Shown: in pieces, positions 8,571-17,145 of the stretch
How positions within the stretch are numbered: position 1 is the stretch's first letter
How the letters are laid out: each line of letters begins with the position of its first letter
Assembly (NCBI RefSeq): GCF_900110865.1
Contig: NZ_FOFD01000003.1
Coordinates: 372,001 to 436,000 of the forward strand
Direction of reading: 5' to 3'
Length of the DNA: 64,000 nucleotides
From: Natrinema salaciae
Lineage (GTDB): Archaea > Halobacteriota > Halobacteria > Halobacteriales > Natrialbaceae
Translations under genes and position numbers: made by a program
Notes under the pieces: generated by a model
Database searches by the model: none
Told to the model about the DNA's origin: nothing
Seen by the model: the letters and a program-made list of their open reading frames with translations, nothing else

Positions 8571-9662
8571 TTACAGCGAGAGCACGAGGTCGTCACCGTC
8601 CCGTTCGTACGCGGTCCCGAACGGGGCAGAGCGGTCGCGCATCGTCTCCCGGAGCCAGGCCGCCTCGCTTTCCCCGGCGCGAGAGACGGCTTCGTCCGCG
8701 ATCACGACGGGGACCAGCCGTAGCTCCTCGAGGGTCCCGCCGTCGACGCCGACTTCGAAGAGGAAGCTGCGGTCGTTCCGGAGGTCGTCTTTGATCACGT
8801 AATCGTCGACGATATCGCCGGTGTCGTGGAGCACGACGCCGTCGCCGTATCGTTCGATCCCCTGAACGACGTGGGCGCTGTGACCGTGCACGAGGTCGAC
8901 GCCCTGATCGACGAGCCAGTGGCCGAACGCGACGAGATCGTCGTCGGGGTGTTCGACCCAGTTCGGCCCCCAGTGAACGGAGGCGACGAGGAGATCCGGA
9001 TCGGTCGCCGTCGCGCGCTCGATCGCGTTACCGACCAGACGCCGGGTCTCGGAGTCGTCCGGATCCGTCTCGACGTAGGCGGTTCCGGGTCGGTCGTCGG
9101 TCGCGCCGTACACCGCGTAGTGATCCGCGAACGAGACGACGGCGACGTCGACGTCGCCGACGGAAAACGTGGCCGGCGCGTAGGCGGCCGCCGGCGTCTC
9201 GCCGGCACCGGCCAGTTCGATCTCGCCGGCCGCGAGCGCGTCGAGGGTGTCCCGCAGTGCGTCCCTCCCGTAGTCCATCGCGTGATTGTTCGCCAGCGAC
9301 GCGAACCGAACGTTGCCGGCGTCGAGGGCTGGAACGGCCCACTCGGGGTCCGCTCGGAAGTAGTACGTCCGATCGGGAAACCGTTCGCCCCGCGTCGACA
9401 GGCAACACTCGAGGTTACAGCAGACGCCGTCGAGGGACTGCAGCCGCGGTCGGAGGTCGCCCCAGACGGTCGCCGGATCGACGCCCGCTCGTCCGTAGCG
9501 ATCGTCGAGGTTTCGGCCGAGCATCGCGTCGCCGACGAAACCGATCGTCGTCCCGGAGCGCTCGTGGTCCTCGAACGCGACCCGATCCGCCGCGGGCGCG
9601 GTACAGCCGCCGAGCACCGCGGCTCCGGTCGCCGCGAGGAACCGCCGGCGGGTTCCGCTCAT
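8571..9662 (-). CDS. CapA-like metallophosphatase, Tat lipoprotein, copy 1, 363 aa
   Basis: The protein belongs to the CapA / PGA_cap family: GFVGDAMLGRNLDDRYG near residue 40, NLECCLS, FASLANNHAMDYG, HWGPNWVEHP and HGHSAHVVQGIE carry the family's conserved Asp, His and Asn residues of a calcineurin-like metal site. A start at ATG 9662 places the Tat signal with lipobox (RRRFLAATGAAVLGGC) at the very N-terminus. An earlier ATG at 9731 would add an Arg-rich lead and is less likely. The mature lipoprotein would be anchored outside the cell, perhaps in handling a surface polymer. It is a tandem paralogue of 9852-10967. Confidence 0.87.
   Translation of the reverse strand: MSGTRRRFLAATGAAVLGGCTAPAADRVAFEDHERSGTTIGFVGDAMLGRNLDDRYGRAGVDPATVWGDLRPRLQSLDGVCCNLECCLSTRGERFPDRTYYFRADPEWAVPALDAGNVRFASLANNHAMDYGRDALRDTLDALAAGEIELAGAGETPAAAYAPATFSVGDVDVAVVSFADHYAVYGATDDRPGTAYVETDPDDSETRRLVGNAIERATATDPDLLVASVHWGPNWVEHPDDDLVAFGHWLVDQGVDLVHGHSAHVVQGIERYGDGVVLHDTGDIVDDYVIKDDLRNDRSFLFEVGVDGGTLEELRLVPVVIADEAVSRAGESEAAWLRETMRDRSAPFGTAYERDGDDLVLSL
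8814..8904 (-). repeat. 91-bp DNA identical to 10092-10182 (in capA copy 1)
   Basis: This stretch, encoding the region around VHGHSAHVVQGIERYGDGVV, is identical base for base to 10092-10182 in the neighbouring paralogue. Further long identical blocks occur near 8990-9035 and 10268-10315. Identity at third positions inside two otherwise diverged genes points to gene conversion or a recent partial duplication. Confidence 0.85.
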
Positions 9663-9851
9663 CGATTCGCCGGCCGCGGCCCCGCGACCGCGCCGGCGTC
9701 TCCGTTCGCGACCGCTCGAGTCAGGTGACATCGTCTCATCGATCTCCGGTTCACATTCCAGACGCAAATAGTCCGCCGGGCCGTCGGTCCCTCGATCGGC
9801 GCGGTTCCCCGTCCCCCACCGCTCCGGCGCGCGCCGACGCGACCCGGCCGG

Positions 9852-10967
9852 TCACAGCTGGACTACGAGCCCATCCCCGTCCCGTTCGTACGTCGTCTCG
9901 AACAGCACGGACCGAGCGCGCATCGTCTCCCGGAGCCACGCCGCCGCCTCCTCGCTGGCGCGGGAGACGCCGTCGTCGATTTCGATCGGGACGAGCCGTA
10001 TCTCCTGGAGCGCTCCGTCCTCGAGCGTCACTTCGAAGAGGTAGCTGCGGTTGTTGCCGAGGTCGTCTTTGATCCCGAAATCGTCGACGAAATCGCCGGT
10101 GTCGTGGAGCACGACGCCGTCGCCGTATCGTTCGATCCCCTGAACGACGTGGGCGCTGTGACCGTGCACGAGGTCGACGCCCCGATCGACGAGCCAGTGA
10201 TCGAACGCGATGAGCTGTCCGCTGGGACGCTCGACCCAGTTTGGTCCCAGGTGGACGGAGGCGACGAGGAGATCCGGATCGGTCGCCGTCGCGCGCTCGA
10301 TCGCGTCGCCGACGACCCGCTGGGTTTCGGCATTCGACGGGTCCGGATCGATGTGCGCGATTCCCGGCCGATCGTCGGTCGCAGCGTAGCCCACGTATCG
10401 GTCCGCGAACGAGACGACGGCGACGTCGACGTCGCCGACGGAAAACGTGGCCGGCGCGCGGGCGGCCGCCGGCGTCTCGCCGGCACCCGCGACGTCGATT
10501 CCCGCGTCGGTGAGCACGTCTCTCGTATCGGTCAGTGAAACCGGCCCGAAATCCATCGCGTGATTGTTCGCTAGCGATGCGAACTGAACGTTCCCCGCGC
10601 TGAGCGCGGGGACCGCCCACTCCGGATCGCCGCGAAAGTGATACGTCCGTCCGGGGGCCGGTTCGCCGCGCGTCGACAGACAGCACTCGAGGTTACAGCA
10701 GACGCCGTCCAGGGACTCGAGCCGGGGCCGGAGATCGCCCCAGATCGTCGCCGGGTCGACGTCGGACCGCCCGTACTGCTGGTTGAGCTCCCGTCCGACC
10801 ATTGTATCGCCGGCGAAGCCGATCGTCGTTTCGGTGCGCCCGCCGCCGTCGCGATCGGTCGCGGAATCGCGGTCGTCGGTGACGGCCGGATCGACTTTGG
10901 GTGCGACGCAGCCGCCGACTGCGACCGCGGGAGCGGTCGCGAGGAACGTTCGTCGGTGTCGACTCAT
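9852..10967 (-). CDS. CapA-like metallophosphatase, Tat lipoprotein, copy 2, 371 aa
   Basis: It has the same fold and motifs as the downstream copy: GFAGDTMVGRELNQQYG, NLECCLSTRGE, FASLANNHAMDFG, HLGPNWVE and HGHSAHVVQG. ATG 10967 starts a Tat lipoprotein signal (SRHRRTFLATAPAVAVGGC). A GTG at 11042 would add 25 residues and hide the signal, so I prefer 10967. A Ser/Asp/Arg-rich linker follows the lipid Cys. In the second His block, His-Leu-Gly-Pro replaces His-Trp-Gly-Pro of copy 1. About 190 bp separate the two copies, enough for separate promoters. Confidence 0.86.
   Translation of the reverse strand: MSRHRRTFLATAPAVAVGGCVAPKVDPAVTDDRDSATDRDGGGRTETTIGFAGDTMVGRELNQQYGRSDVDPATIWGDLRPRLESLDGVCCNLECCLSTRGEPAPGRTYHFRGDPEWAVPALSAGNVQFASLANNHAMDFGPVSLTDTRDVLTDAGIDVAGAGETPAAARAPATFSVGDVDVAVVSFADRYVGYAATDDRPGIAHIDPDPSNAETQRVVGDAIERATATDPDLLVASVHLGPNWVERPSGQLIAFDHWLVDRGVDLVHGHSAHVVQGIERYGDGVVLHDTGDFVDDFGIKDDLGNNRSYLFEVTLEDGALQEIRLVPIEIDDGVSRASEEAAAWLRETMRARSVLFETTYERDGDGLVVQL
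10092..10182 (-). repeat. 91-bp DNA identical to 8814-8904 (in capA copy 2)
   Basis: Partner of the identical block in copy 1. The identity ends abruptly on both sides, although the encoded proteins remain alignable, which is the pattern expected from local gene conversion. Confidence 0.85.
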
Positions 10968-11194
10968 GGGTTCGCTGGCGTCGGGTGTGGGAGCCGGCCG
11001 CGCCCCCGGATCGCAGCCGTTCGGTTCCACTGTGTTCGCCACATAGACCTATTGTCGAATGGACCGGTCAAAACGTTTGCCATTATCATGTCGGTGACGG
11101 AGAATTACCTGTTCGCCGAAACCGATCACCCGACGGGCAGCCGTCGACGGTCGACACCGGCGGGCCGTCGTTCTCGCGGGTCGCCGTCGCCGTC

Positions 11195-11962
11195 CTACTC
11201 CTCGCGGGTCGCCGTCGCCGCTGCCACCGTTTCGCGCGCGAGCGCGTCGAAGGTCGCCTCGTCGGGGACCACAGTGACATCGATCCCTCGCTCGGCGGCG
11301 GTCGTCGCCGTCGGCTCGCCGATGGCGCCCACGGTGGCGTCCGCGAGTCCCGCGACCGCCGCCTCCCGGATGCCCCGTTCCGCGGCGGCCTCGAGGAAGT
11401 GCTCGACGGTCAGCGACGAGGTGAAACACGCGGCGTCGAGCCCGCCCTCGGCGGCCAGCTCCGTCGACGTCCCGCTTCCGTCGGGTCGAACCAACCGGTA
11501 CAGGACGGTCTCGTGGACGTACGCGCCCGCGTCGTCGAGTCCCTCGAGCAGCACGCGACTGCCGTGGTCGCTGCGGGCGACCTCGACGCGTGCCCCGTCG
11601 ACTCGTGGCTCCGCGGTCCCCGCGAGCGCCGCGACGAGGCCGCTCGAGGTGAACTCCTCGGGGACGAGGTCGACCGGGTACCCCTCGTCGCGGAGCGCCT
11701 CGGCCGTCGCGGGGCCGATGGCACAGACGGTCTCGCCGCGGGGTTCCCAGCCCGCTTCGGCGACGAGTTCGGCCCCCGTTTTGCTCGTAAAGACGACGTA
11801 GTCGGCATCGGTTCGGGGGAGTTCGCCGGTCGGCTTCACCGCGAGCATCGGGTCCGCGACCGGCTCGGCACCGAGGTCCGCGAGCAACGCCGCGGCTCGC
11901 TCGAGGCGATCGTCGTCGGGCCGGAAGACGGCGACTGTGGGTGTCGTGGGGGTCTCGCTCAT
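11195..11962 (-). CDS. hemD: Uroporphyrinogen-III synthase, 255 aa
   Basis: HemD closes and inverts ring D of hydroxymethylbilane to give uroporphyrinogen III. The sequence is weakly conserved, as usual for the family, but shows two alpha/beta lobes, the DYVVFTSKTGAE segment in lobe 1, and FTSSLTVEHFLEAA plus VGAIGEPTATTAAERG in lobe 2, which are typical. Its position four nt after cobA and downstream of hemC makes the assignment firm. The order hemC-cobA-hemD supplies the substrate of CobA directly. Start ATG 11962 is next to the cobA stop, consistent with coupling. Confidence 0.9.
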   Translation of the reverse strand: MSETPTTPTVAVFRPDDDRLERAAALLADLGAEPVADPMLAVKPTGELPRTDADYVVFTSKTGAELVAEAGWEPRGETVCAIGPATAEALRDEGYPVDLVPEEFTSSGLVAALAGTAEPRVDGARVEVARSDHGSRVLLEGLDDAGAYVHETVLYRLVRPDGSGTSTELAAEGGLDAACFTSSLTVEHFLEAAAERGIREAAVAGLADATVGAIGEPTATTAAERGIDVTVVPDEATFDALARETVAAATATREE

Positions 11963-11966
11963 CGGT

Positions 11967-12788
11967 TTACCCCTCCTTCCCCTCCCCGTCGCCGCCGTCG
12001 GCGTCGGCTGCGCCGTACTCGTTCCCCAGGAACTCGACGACCGACTCGCGCGTTCCCGCGACGTCGCCGATCACCGTCACCGCCGGCGGCGAAATGCCCG
12101 CTTCGTCCCGGGCGTCGACGATGGTCTCGAGGGTACCCGTCGCAACCTGCTGGCCGGGCCAAGTCCCCCGTTCGACGAGCGCGACCGGCGTCTCGGGAGC
12201 CATTCCGGCCTCGAGTAACGCCGTCGTGTAATCGGGGAGTCGACCGACGCCCATCAGGACGACGATCGTTCCGCCGGTCGCGGCTAGCGCCTCCCAGTCG
12301 ACCGCGGACTCCGCTTTGGTCGGATCTTCGTGGCCCGTGACGAAGGAGACCGAGGAGGCGTGATCGCGGTGCGTGACGGGGATGCCGGCGACGGCGGGCG
12401 CGGCGATCGCCGAGGTGACGGCGGGGACGACCTCGAAGGGGACCTCGTGGGCCGCCAGATACTCCGCTTCCTCGCCGCCGCGGCCGAAGACGAAGGAGTC
12501 GCCGCCTTTGAGTCGGACGACCGACTTCCCCTCGCGGGCGAGTTCGACCAGTCGCTTGTTGATCTCCGACTGGGGCGTGCGCTCGCCGCCCGCGCGCTTG
12601 CCGACGTCCTCGCGGCGGTCCTCGGGGAGCGCCTCGATGATCTCCGGTCCGGGCAGCTTGTCGTGGAGGACGACGTCCGCGGCCTCGAGCAGGCGGCTCG
12701 CCCTGACGGTGAGGAGGTCGGGATCGCCGGGGCCGCTGCCGACGAGATAGACGGTACCGGGGTCCGCGTCGCGAGTATCTCCTGGCAT
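11967..12788 (-). CDS. cobA: Uroporphyrinogen-III C-methyltransferase (SUMT), 273 aa
   Basis: This tetrapyrrole methylase carries the N-terminal YLVGSGPGDPDLLTVRA motif (about 14-30), VVRLKGGDSFVFGRGGEE (about 91-108) and the PVTHRDHASSVSFVTGH SAM-binding segment. It makes precorrin-2, the branch point to sirohaem, cobalamin and, in archaea, the sirohaem-dependent haem route. There is no fused dehydrogenase/chelatase domain (it is not CysG). It lies 14 nt after hemC and 4 nt before hemD in one transcription unit. Confidence 0.94.
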   Translation of the reverse strand: MPGDTRDADPGTVYLVGSGPGDPDLLTVRASRLLEAADVVLHDKLPGPEIIEALPEDRREDVGKRAGGERTPQSEINKRLVELAREGKSVVRLKGGDSFVFGRGGEEAEYLAAHEVPFEVVPAVTSAIAAPAVAGIPVTHRDHASSVSFVTGHEDPTKAESAVDWEALAATGGTIVVLMGVGRLPDYTTALLEAGMAPETPVALVERGTWPGQQVATGTLETIVDARDEAGISPPAVTVIGDVAGTRESVVEFLGNEYGAADADGGDGEGKEG

Positions 12789-12802
12789 TCGTTGCTCGCT
12801 AG

Positions 12803-13942
12803 CTATTTCCCCTCGGGTTTATCTCCCTCGGAGACGCCGTCCGTGCCGCTCCCGTCGTTCTCGCGGGCCGCTTCGATCAGGGCCGCAGCACCGCGGTCCG
12901 CGAGGTCCCGCGCGAACTCGCGGGCGGCCTCCGCGTGCGTCTCGATCGGCAGGTCTCGGCTTCCCGTCACCGACTCCTCGCCGTCGCGGTCGAAGACGCT
13001 CGCGGTCGCGTGGACGTGTTCGCCCTGGACGATCGCGTAGATGCCGACCGGGGCGATGCAGCCGCCGCCCAGTTCCGCCAGAATCGTTCGCTCGACAGTC
13101 GTCTCGACGCGGCTCCGCGGGTGATCGATGGCGCTCTGGATCTCGCGGGCGGTCTCCCCGTCCGGGGCGGTCACCGCGAGCGCACCCTGCCCCGGTGCCG
13201 GGACGAACGTCGACGTCGGTAGCTCCCGATACTCGACGGAGTGGGTCAGCCCGCTGCGCTCGAGGCCGGCCTGTGCGAGGACGACCGCGTCGTACGCCGT
13301 CTCGACCTCGCGGCCGAGCGCCCGCCGCTCGAGTTCCGAGCGGTCGTCGAACCACTCCTCGACGGTGCGATCGTACGCGGGTTCGAAGTCGTCGTCACCG
13401 ACGTTCCCCTTCCGTTCCTTGTCCGCGTCCGTCCGCTTCTGGTGTTCCGCCTGGAGCGCGGGCGCGAGCAGTTTCTCGAGGCGCGTGTCGACGTTTCCGC
13501 GCAGCGGCTCGACCGAGAGATCCGGCCGCTCCGAGAGCAGTTGCGCGCGCCGGCGGAGACTCGAGGTGCCGACGGTCGCGTCCGCGGGGAGTTCCTCGAG
13601 CGTCGCCCCGTCGGGGGTGACGATGACGTCGCCCGGGTGTCCCCGTTCCGGGACCGCGGCGGTCACGAGCTCCGCGGGCTGTTCGGTCGGCATGTCCTTC
13701 ATCGAGTGGACCGCGGCGTCGAGGTCCCCCTCGAGGACGCGCTCGTCCAGCTCGCGGACGAACGCGCCGGTCTTCCCGAGTCGGTGGATCAACTCGTCCC
13801 TGATCTGGTCCCCGGTCGTCTCGACGGTGACGAGTTCGACCTCGTACCGGCGCTCCTCCAGGGCGTCGGCCACCAGAGCGGCCTGTCGCCGGGCGAGTGC
13901 GGACCCCCTCGTCGCCAGTCGCAGCGTCCCGCGCGTTCTCAT
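12803..13942 (-). CDS. hemC: Hydroxymethylbilane synthase (porphobilinogen deaminase), 379 aa
   Basis: HemC joins four porphobilinogen units on a dipyrromethane cofactor. The cofactor-binding Cys is in LGGGCIAPVG; LRLATRGSALARRQA marks the N-terminus and TVGTSSLRRRAQL the active-site arginines. ATG 13942 (MRTRGTLRLATRGS) is the right start; upstream in-frame codons lack the family N-terminus. The protein is about 60 residues longer than the usual 310. The extra length is a charged insertion around residues 190-250 (EHQKRTDADKERKGNVGDDD...), probably a haloarchaeal surface loop. It heads the hemC-cobA-hemD unit and diverges from the globin gene. Confidence 0.94.
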   Translation of the reverse strand: MRTRGTLRLATRGSALARRQAALVADALEERRYEVELVTVETTGDQIRDELIHRLGKTGAFVRELDERVLEGDLDAAVHSMKDMPTEQPAELVTAAVPERGHPGDVIVTPDGATLEELPADATVGTSSLRRRAQLLSERPDLSVEPLRGNVDTRLEKLLAPALQAEHQKRTDADKERKGNVGDDDFEPAYDRTVEEWFDDRSELERRALGREVETAYDAVVLAQAGLERSGLTHSVEYRELPTSTFVPAPGQGALAVTAPDGETAREIQSAIDHPRSRVETTVERTILAELGGGCIAPVGIYAIVQGEHVHATASVFDRDGEESVTGSRDLPIETHAEAAREFARDLADRGAAALIEAARENDGSGTDGVSEGDKPEGK

Positions 13943-14153
13943 AGACACCAGTCGGTCCCTCGGGTATGAAAAGCGCACGCTTGTCCGACGCGGGTGAGAG
14001 CCGCTCCCGGGACCGACCCGGAACCGGCGGACGCAGCTGGGTGGGGCCGCCGGTACCCGCCCCGACGATACGTGCGTGTGAATAACATGCATGTTTTTTC
14101 CACAACGTGTTCGCCATGGTGTTTATCTACGTGAAGCGAAGATATGCGACCGA

Positions 14154-14519
14154 ATGACCGACTCACTGTACGAGCGACTCGGCGGCGACGACGCGATCAC
14201 GGCCGTCGTCGACGAGTTCTACGATCGCGTCATGGACGACGAACAGGTCGCAGGCTACTTCGACGACGTCGACATGCAGAAACAGCGCGCCCACCAGGCC
14301 CAGTTTATCAGTTCGGTCACCGGCGGACCGGTCGAGTACTCGGGCGGTGAGATGGAATCGGTCCACGCGGATATGGGCATCACCCCGTCGGACTTCCGGG
14401 CGATCGCGACGCACCTCGACGACGCGCTCGCCGCGTTCGACGTCGACGAGGACGACCGGGAGGCGGTCCTCGAGGAGATCGGCAGCTATCAGGACGCGAT
14501 CGTTACGGCGGCGGATTGA
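14154..14519 (+). CDS. Truncated haemoglobin, group I, 121 aa
   Basis: The short 2-on-2 globin begins SLYERLGGDDAITAVVDEFY and contains FISSVTGGPVEYSG. The proximal haem ligand is the His in ESVHADMGITPSDF. Group I truncated globins bind O2 or NO and often detoxify NO. The location between haem-synthesis genes and an NO reductase supports that here, as inference. ATG 14154 lies about 30 nt after a TATA-like TTTATC (about 14122-14127), so a leaderless or near-leaderless start is likely. Length fits the family. Confidence 0.9.
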   Translation: MTDSLYERLGGDDAITAVVDEFYDRVMDDEQVAGYFDDVDMQKQRAHQAQFISSVTGGPVEYSGGEMESVHADMGITPSDFRAIATHLDDALAAFDVDEDDREAVLEEIGSYQDAIVTAAD

Positions 14520-14728
14520 TCGCCATGCTCCTCGAGTGCGACGGCGCTGGGCGCTGAAACTGCCCATCGGGTCCGCGTCGATGCCGCATTGCTAGACGGC
14601 GAACGAGCGAGACGGCGAGTACGAGGGCTCTTCCCCTAACCGCTGTCGCGAACCTGTTCGCCCCTTCTTCCAGATCGTAGGAATCCACGGGCCGTTTGAC
14701 GGGGTTTTAGCGTCGAGTTTCAGTCGTC

Positions 14729-17047
14729 ATGCAAGTATCCAGAAAGCAACTCGCCACGTTCCTCGCGACGATTTTCGTCGTCAATCTCATCGTTATGGGC
14801 GGCGGGGCGTGGCTCTCGTACGCGAACGAACCGGACATTCCGGACACGATCGTCGGTCCGGACGGCGAAACGGTCGCGACGAGCGACGACGTCCGGACCG
14901 GAAAGACGGTCTTCCAGGAGAACGGTCTGATGAATCAGGGCTCGATCCTGGGTCGTGGCAGTTACTACGATACCGACTACACCGCCGACGCGCTCGAGTT
15001 GAAGGCCGAGTACATGCGCGAGTACTACGCGCAGGAGCGCCACGACGAGAACTACACGGCGCTGAACGCCTCGGTACAGGCCGGCATCGATCAGCAGGTC
15101 CGGCAGGAACTGCAGTCGAGCAGTTACGAACCCGACCGGGTCGAGTACTCCGCCGCGGAAGTCTACGCCCACCAGCAGGTGCGGCAGGACTACGTCGAGC
15201 GCTACTACGAGGGTGACCGCGAGCGCGGCGTGCCCGAAGGGCAGGTCCCGAGCGCCGAGGGGGCCGAGGAGTTCGCCGACTTCGCGCTGTGGACCGCCTG
15301 GATCTCTCACACCGACCGCCCCGACTCGGACACGTCGTTCACGAACGACTGGCCGTACTCGCCTGCCGCGGGCAACGACCCCGGGGGCTCGATCATGACC
15401 TGGAGCGTCATCGCGATGGTGCTGCTGGTCGGCGGTGCGGGAATCGCTATCTGGCTCTACCAGAGCGTCGAACTCCCCGAACCCGAGGCCGACGGCGTCT
15501 CCATCCCCCACCCGTCGGAGATCGATCTGACGCCGAGTCAGCTGTTGAGTACCAGGTTCGTCCTCATCGGCGCCGTGCTGTTCGCCGCCCAGACGTTCCT
15601 CGGCGGCTTGCTCGCCCACTACTACGTCGAGCGCGACGGGTTCTTCGGTATGCGGGAGCTGATCGGGGTCGACATCCTCCAGTGGCTCCCCTGGTCGATC
15701 GCCCGGACCTGGCACGTCGACCTCGGCGTGCTCTGGATCGCCACGATGTGGCTCGGTGCGGGGCTGTTCCTCGCCCCGCTGCTGACCGGTCGCGAACCGC
15801 CTAAACAGGCGCTGTACGTGAAGGGATTGATCGGTGCGTTGCTGGTCGTCGCCGTTGGCGGACTGGCCGGCATCTGGCTCGGCATCAACAACGTCTTCGA
15901 CGGCCAGCTCTGGTGGCTGCTCGGCAACGAGGGACTGGAGTACCTCGAGATCGGCCGAATCTGGCAGTTCGGCCTGCTGGCCGGCTTCGTCGGCTGGACC
16001 GTCCTCGTGGCCCGCGGGTTCAAACCGTTGCTGGACCGCGAACCCCGCTACGGGCTGGGCCACATGATCGTCTACGCGGGCGGCTCGATCGGCCTGCTGT
16101 TCACCGCGGGCTTCCTCTACACGCCCCGGAGCAACATCGTCACGACCGAGTTCTGGCGCTGGTGGGTCGTCCACATGTGGGTCGAAGGCGTCTTCGAGTT
16201 CTTCATCGTCGTCGTCATCGCGCTGACGCTGGTCTCGATGAACCTCCTGTCGAAGAAGTCCGCCGAGAAGGCCGTCATCTTCCAGGCCGCGCTCGTGATG
16301 GGCAGCGGGATCATCGGCGTCTCCCACCACTACTGGTGGGCCGGCCTCCCCGAAGTCTGGCTCCCCATCGGGAGCGTCTTCTCCACGCTCGAGTTCATCC
16401 CGCTCCTGTTCATCCTCTACGAGGCGCTCGGCCAGTACCGCGCGATGGACACCGCGGGGACCGACTTCCCCTACCGGATGACCTTCTACTTCATCGTCGC
16501 CTCGTCCGTCTGGAACTTCTTCGGGGCCGGCGTGATCGGCTTCTTCATCAACCTGCCGCTGATCAGTTACTACGAGACCGGGACGTACCTCACCGTGGCC
16601 CACGCCCACGGCGCGATGTTCGGCGCGTTCGGCCTGCTCGCGATGGGGATGGCCGTCTACATCCTCCGGCTCACGACCCGGACCGAGCACTGGACCGACC
16701 GACGGCTCCGCTGGTCGTTCTGGCTGTGCAACGTCGGGCTAGCGCTGATGATCTTCCTGTCGCTGCTGCCAATCGGCTTCCTCCAGCTCGAGACCGGCTT
16801 CACGCAGGGGTACGCCGCCTCGCGGAGCCTCGAGTTCTACGAGGGCGGGCTGATCCAGGCGCTGTTCTGGCTGCGCATGCCCGGCGACACGCTGTTGATC
16901 GCCGGTTCGGTGCTCTTCGCCTGGGACGTGGCCACGAAACTGCTCCTCCAGCGGAAGGCGACCGCAACGGAGACGACCGGACACGTCATCGCCGATCGGA
17001 TCGTCGGCGACCGCGATCCCGTCGACCCGATCAGCGACGACGACTGA
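14729..17047 (+). CDS. norB: Quinol-dependent nitric oxide reductase, 772 aa
   Basis: A single-chain haem-copper oxidase relative that reduces NO to N2O. About 14 membrane segments are visible. The long extracytoplasmic N-terminal region (about 35-220) without a CxxCH haem site is the quinol-NOR signature. Expected haem and non-haem-iron ligands are His329 (WHVDLGVLW), His482 (HMWVEGVFEFF), His533/His534 (SHHYWWAG) and His625/His627 (AHAHGAMFGAFG), with Glu residues in the VEGVFEF segment. The gene is monocistronic. The globin lies just upstream and a histidine kinase just downstream. Nothing else of a denitrification cluster is nearby, so NO detoxification is as likely as respiration. Confidence 0.93.
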   Translation: MQVSRKQLATFLATIFVVNLIVMGGGAWLSYANEPDIPDTIVGPDGETVATSDDVRTGKTVFQENGLMNQGSILGRGSYYDTDYTADALELKAEYMREYYAQERHDENYTALNASVQAGIDQQVRQELQSSSYEPDRVEYSAAEVYAHQQVRQDYVERYYEGDRERGVPEGQVPSAEGAEEFADFALWTAWISHTDRPDSDTSFTNDWPYSPAAGNDPGGSIMTWSVIAMVLLVGGAGIAIWLYQSVELPEPEADGVSIPHPSEIDLTPSQLLSTRFVLIGAVLFAAQTFLGGLLAHYYVERDGFFGMRELIGVDILQWLPWSIARTWHVDLGVLWIATMWLGAGLFLAPLLTGREPPKQALYVKGLIGALLVVAVGGLAGIWLGINNVFDGQLWWLLGNEGLEYLEIGRIWQFGLLAGFVGWTVLVARGFKPLLDREPRYGLGHMIVYAGGSIGLLFTAGFLYTPRSNIVTTEFWRWWVVHMWVEGVFEFFIVVVIALTLVSMNLLSKKSAEKAVIFQAALVMGSGIIGVSHHYWWAGLPEVWLPIGSVFSTLEFIPLLFILYEALGQYRAMDTAGTDFPYRMTFYFIVASSVWNFFGAGVIGFFINLPLISYYETGTYLTVAHAHGAMFGAFGLLAMGMAVYILRLTTRTEHWTDRRLRWSFWLCNVGLALMIFLSLLPIGFLQLETGFTQGYAASRSLEFYEGGLIQALFWLRMPGDTLLIAGSVLFAWDVATKLLLQRKATATETTGHVIADRIVGDRDPVDPISDDD

Positions 17048-17145
17048 TCCCCGATCCGGTTCTTCCGACGCCGCGACCGCCCGTGACGACCAGCCCGGAC
17101 GCTGATGGCCGGAACTGCTAACCGATTCGAACCGAGTTAGCTGGT

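Noticed and set aside
14729-17047. Cytochrome c-dependent NO reductase (NorB of NorCB)
   Set aside because: The long N-terminal extracytoplasmic domain without a CxxCH site and the absence of norC indicate the single-chain quinol type.
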